From NCBI RefSeq assembly GCF_001969445.1, contig NZ_CP017297.1:4154001-4218000 (forward strand): a stretch of 64,000 bases of DNA, in the 5' to 3' direction. The notes beneath the pieces were generated by a model. The model worked only from the letters and a program-made list of their open reading frames with translations. It did no database searches and was not told where the DNA came from. Origin of the DNA: Brachybacterium sp. P6-10-X1. Lineage in GTDB: Bacteria; Actinomycetota; Actinomycetes; Actinomycetales; Dermabacteraceae. A program made the position numbers and the translations under genes. Each line of letters begins with the position of its first letter. The first letter of the stretch is position 1. Below are positions 62,804 to 64,000 of this stretch, piece by piece.

Positions 62804-64000
62804 CGCACGCGGCGCATTCCGAGTACGACGCGTACCGCCCGCCGGAACCGCCGCGGCGGAAGCGTCGAGGTGACGGCAGACCCCGTCGGCAGTCCGGATC
62901 GTCCGGCGGAGGCGACGGCTCGCGCGAGACGCCCATGGTCGAGGACATCGAGTTCAGCTCCTACTACGGGCGCCCCGTGGTCAAGGCACCGCCGTGGGAG
63001 TGGCCGATCGGCCTGTACCTCTTCGTCGGCGGTCTCGCGGGCGGTTCCGCCCTGCTCGGCGCCGGCGGAGACCTCACCGGTCTGCCCCGCCTGAGACGCA
63101 ATGCACGGCTGACCGCACTCGGGGCGGTCGGCGTCGGCCTGCCGGCGCTGGTCCTCGACCTCGGGCGCCCGGAGCGCTTCCTGCACATGCTGCGCGTGGT
63201 CAAACCGACGTCGCCGATGAGCGTGGGGACCTGGTTGCTGACGGCTTTCGGCACATCCGCCGGGTTCGCCGTGGCCGGTGAGCTGGATCGGATGACCGGC
63301 GAGCGCTTGCCGCTGGGCCGTCTTCGACGCCCCCTGCGTGCGGCCGAGGGCGCCGGGGGAGCGACAGCGGCGGTGCTCGGCGCGCCGCTGGCCGCCTACA
63401 CGGCCGTGCTGCTCGGCGACACCGCCGTCCCCACCTGGGCGGCCTCCCGCAGGGGATTGGCGTACGTCTTCGTGTCCTCGGCGAGCATCGCCGCCGGCGG
63501 GGCCGCTCTGGTGACGACCTCCACGCAGGAGTCCGGGCCGGCTCGGATCGTGGCCGTGCTCGGCGCCGCGGGGGACGTGATCGGGATGCGCAGCATGAAG
63601 AGGCAGATGCACCCCTTGGAATCCGAACCGCTCGAGACGGGCGGCGCGGGGCGGAAACTCCGGCTGGCCGAGGGCCTCGCGCTCGCGGGCGGTCTGGGAG
63701 CGCTGCTGGGCGGACGCCGTCGCGGGATCGCGGTCGTCAGCGGGCTCGCGCTGGTCGGCGCCTCGGCGCTCACCCGCTTCGGCGTGCTCGAGGCCGGTCT
63801 GGAATCGGTCAAGGACCCTCGCCGCGTCATCGAGCCGCAGCGGGAGCGGCTCGCTCAGCGCCGCGCAGCCGGTATCACCGATGACTCGATCACCACCGCC
63901 CCGCGCCCCGCGGGCCACGAGACGGCGGACCCCGGGCAGACCGGGCCTGGCCCCGCACGGCCCGAGGCCGCCGAGTCCGGCTCCCCGGACACGGGCGCGC
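62800..64000 (+). CDS. fdhC: formate dehydrogenase membrane subunit, NrfD family (3' end outside window)
   Basis: 400 codons visible, no stop before the window ends. GTG start overlaps fdhB (GTGA). After a basic ~50-residue N-terminal tail come about eight membrane helices: PPWEWPIGLYLFVGGLAGG, LDLGRPERFLHMLRVV (the NrfD hallmark LGRPERF) and TPTSPMSVGTW-like loops. NrfD/PsrC subunits are haem-free quinone-reactive anchors. The last 60 visible residues are a hydrophilic extension (Pro/Glu/Gly), longer than in typical NrfD. With fdhAB it would feed formate electrons to the quinone pool. Confidence 0.9.
   Translation, partial: MTHAAHSEYDAYRPPEPPRRKRRGDGRPRRQSGSSGGGDGSRETPMVEDIEFSSYYGRPVVKAPPWEWPIGLYLFVGGLAGGSALLGAGGDLTGLPRLRRNARLTALGAVGVGLPALVLDLGRPERFLHMLRVVKPTSPMSVGTWLLTAFGTSAGFAVAGELDRMTGERLPLGRLRRPLRAAEGAGGATAAVLGAPLAAYTAVLLGDTAVPTWAASRRGLAYVFVSSASIAAGGAALVTTSTQESGPARIVAVLGAAGDVIGMRSMKRQMHPLESEPLETGGAGRKLRLAEGLALAGGLGALLGGRRRGIAVVSGLALVGASALTRFGVLEAGLESVKDPRRVIEPQRERLAQRRAAGITDDSITTAPRPAGHETADPGQTGPGPARPEAAESGSPDTGA

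Overview
The window comes from a high-GC actinobacterium (roughly 70 % G+C by eye). The order is most likely Micrococcales, and the family could be Dermabacteraceae/Brachybacterium, but that last step is a guess. The evidence is a set of actinobacterial markers: DUF3073 followed by BldC, CarD beside an LpqE-like lipoprotein, SenX3/RegX3 with PhoU, mycothione reductase, a DtxR/IdeR regulator, DUF4235, a GuaB1-type GMP reductase and twin ClpP subunits. About a dozen genes carry a TANNNT hexamer 6-9 bases before the start codon and no clear Shine-Dalgarno site, which suggests leaderless transcription. The content is chromosomal housekeeping. I see no insertion sequence, phage, integrase, CRISPR array or plasmid function, but three decayed or internally deleted gene remnants are visible.

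Layout. 1-8.2 kb: end of purM, DUF3073, bldC with a coupled alpha/beta hydrolase, a UPF0104-like membrane protein, PcrA helicase, a shortened VOC gene and two small membrane proteins. 8.3-15.5 kb: sucCD, a CPBP protease relic, DtxR/IdeR, a secreted NlpC/P60 hydrolase, a HAD phosphatase and an RlmA-like methyltransferase. 15.7-20.4 kb: a UvrA-like resistance ATPase divergent from a double-HTH MerR regulator that overlaps mycothione reductase. 20.4-28.4 kb: an LCP ligase with unusual architecture, GuaB1, GalE, IlvA with an orphan PTS IIB protein, CarD and an LpqE-like lipoprotein. 28.4-36 kb: the regX3-senX3/phoU phosphate-response locus with three GTTCAC-type repeats between the divergent genes, then DUF4235, a second LCP protein, TrmB, a Rieske lipoprotein, peptide deformylase and a YihY protein. 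36-45.7 kb: a GH65 disaccharide phosphorylase with its phosphoglucomutase, an SRPBCC protein, an MFS transporter, a second CarD-like protein, and an ABC ATPase/permease/methyltransferase cluster.

45.8-51.5 kb: an aminotransferase, then a DNA-alkylation and electrophile-defence neighbourhood (Ogt, Ada-AlkA fusion) divergent from an unusual protein that joins a degenerate PrmC-like methyltransferase domain to an AraC DNA-binding domain. That gene is followed by a VOC gene and a LuxR relic. 51.4-58.4 kb: tRNA-Gly(TCC), tRNA-Pro(TGG), and the proteostasis cluster tig, clpP1, clpP2, clpX with a coupled chorismate mutase. A second NlpC/P60 gene interrupts the cluster on the opposite strand.

58.4-64 kb: a formate dehydrogenase operon. 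The catalytic subunit has an in-frame TGA at codon 189 followed by a hairpin whose GGTCT loop begins 18 bases after the TGA, the layout of a bacterial SECIS element. I therefore annotate it as one selenocysteine-containing CDS, not a broken gene. The iron-sulfur subunit and an NrfD-type membrane anchor follow with 1-4 base overlaps, and the anchor gene runs off the end of the window.

Family assignments come from motifs recognised by eye. No database search or structure prediction was run.
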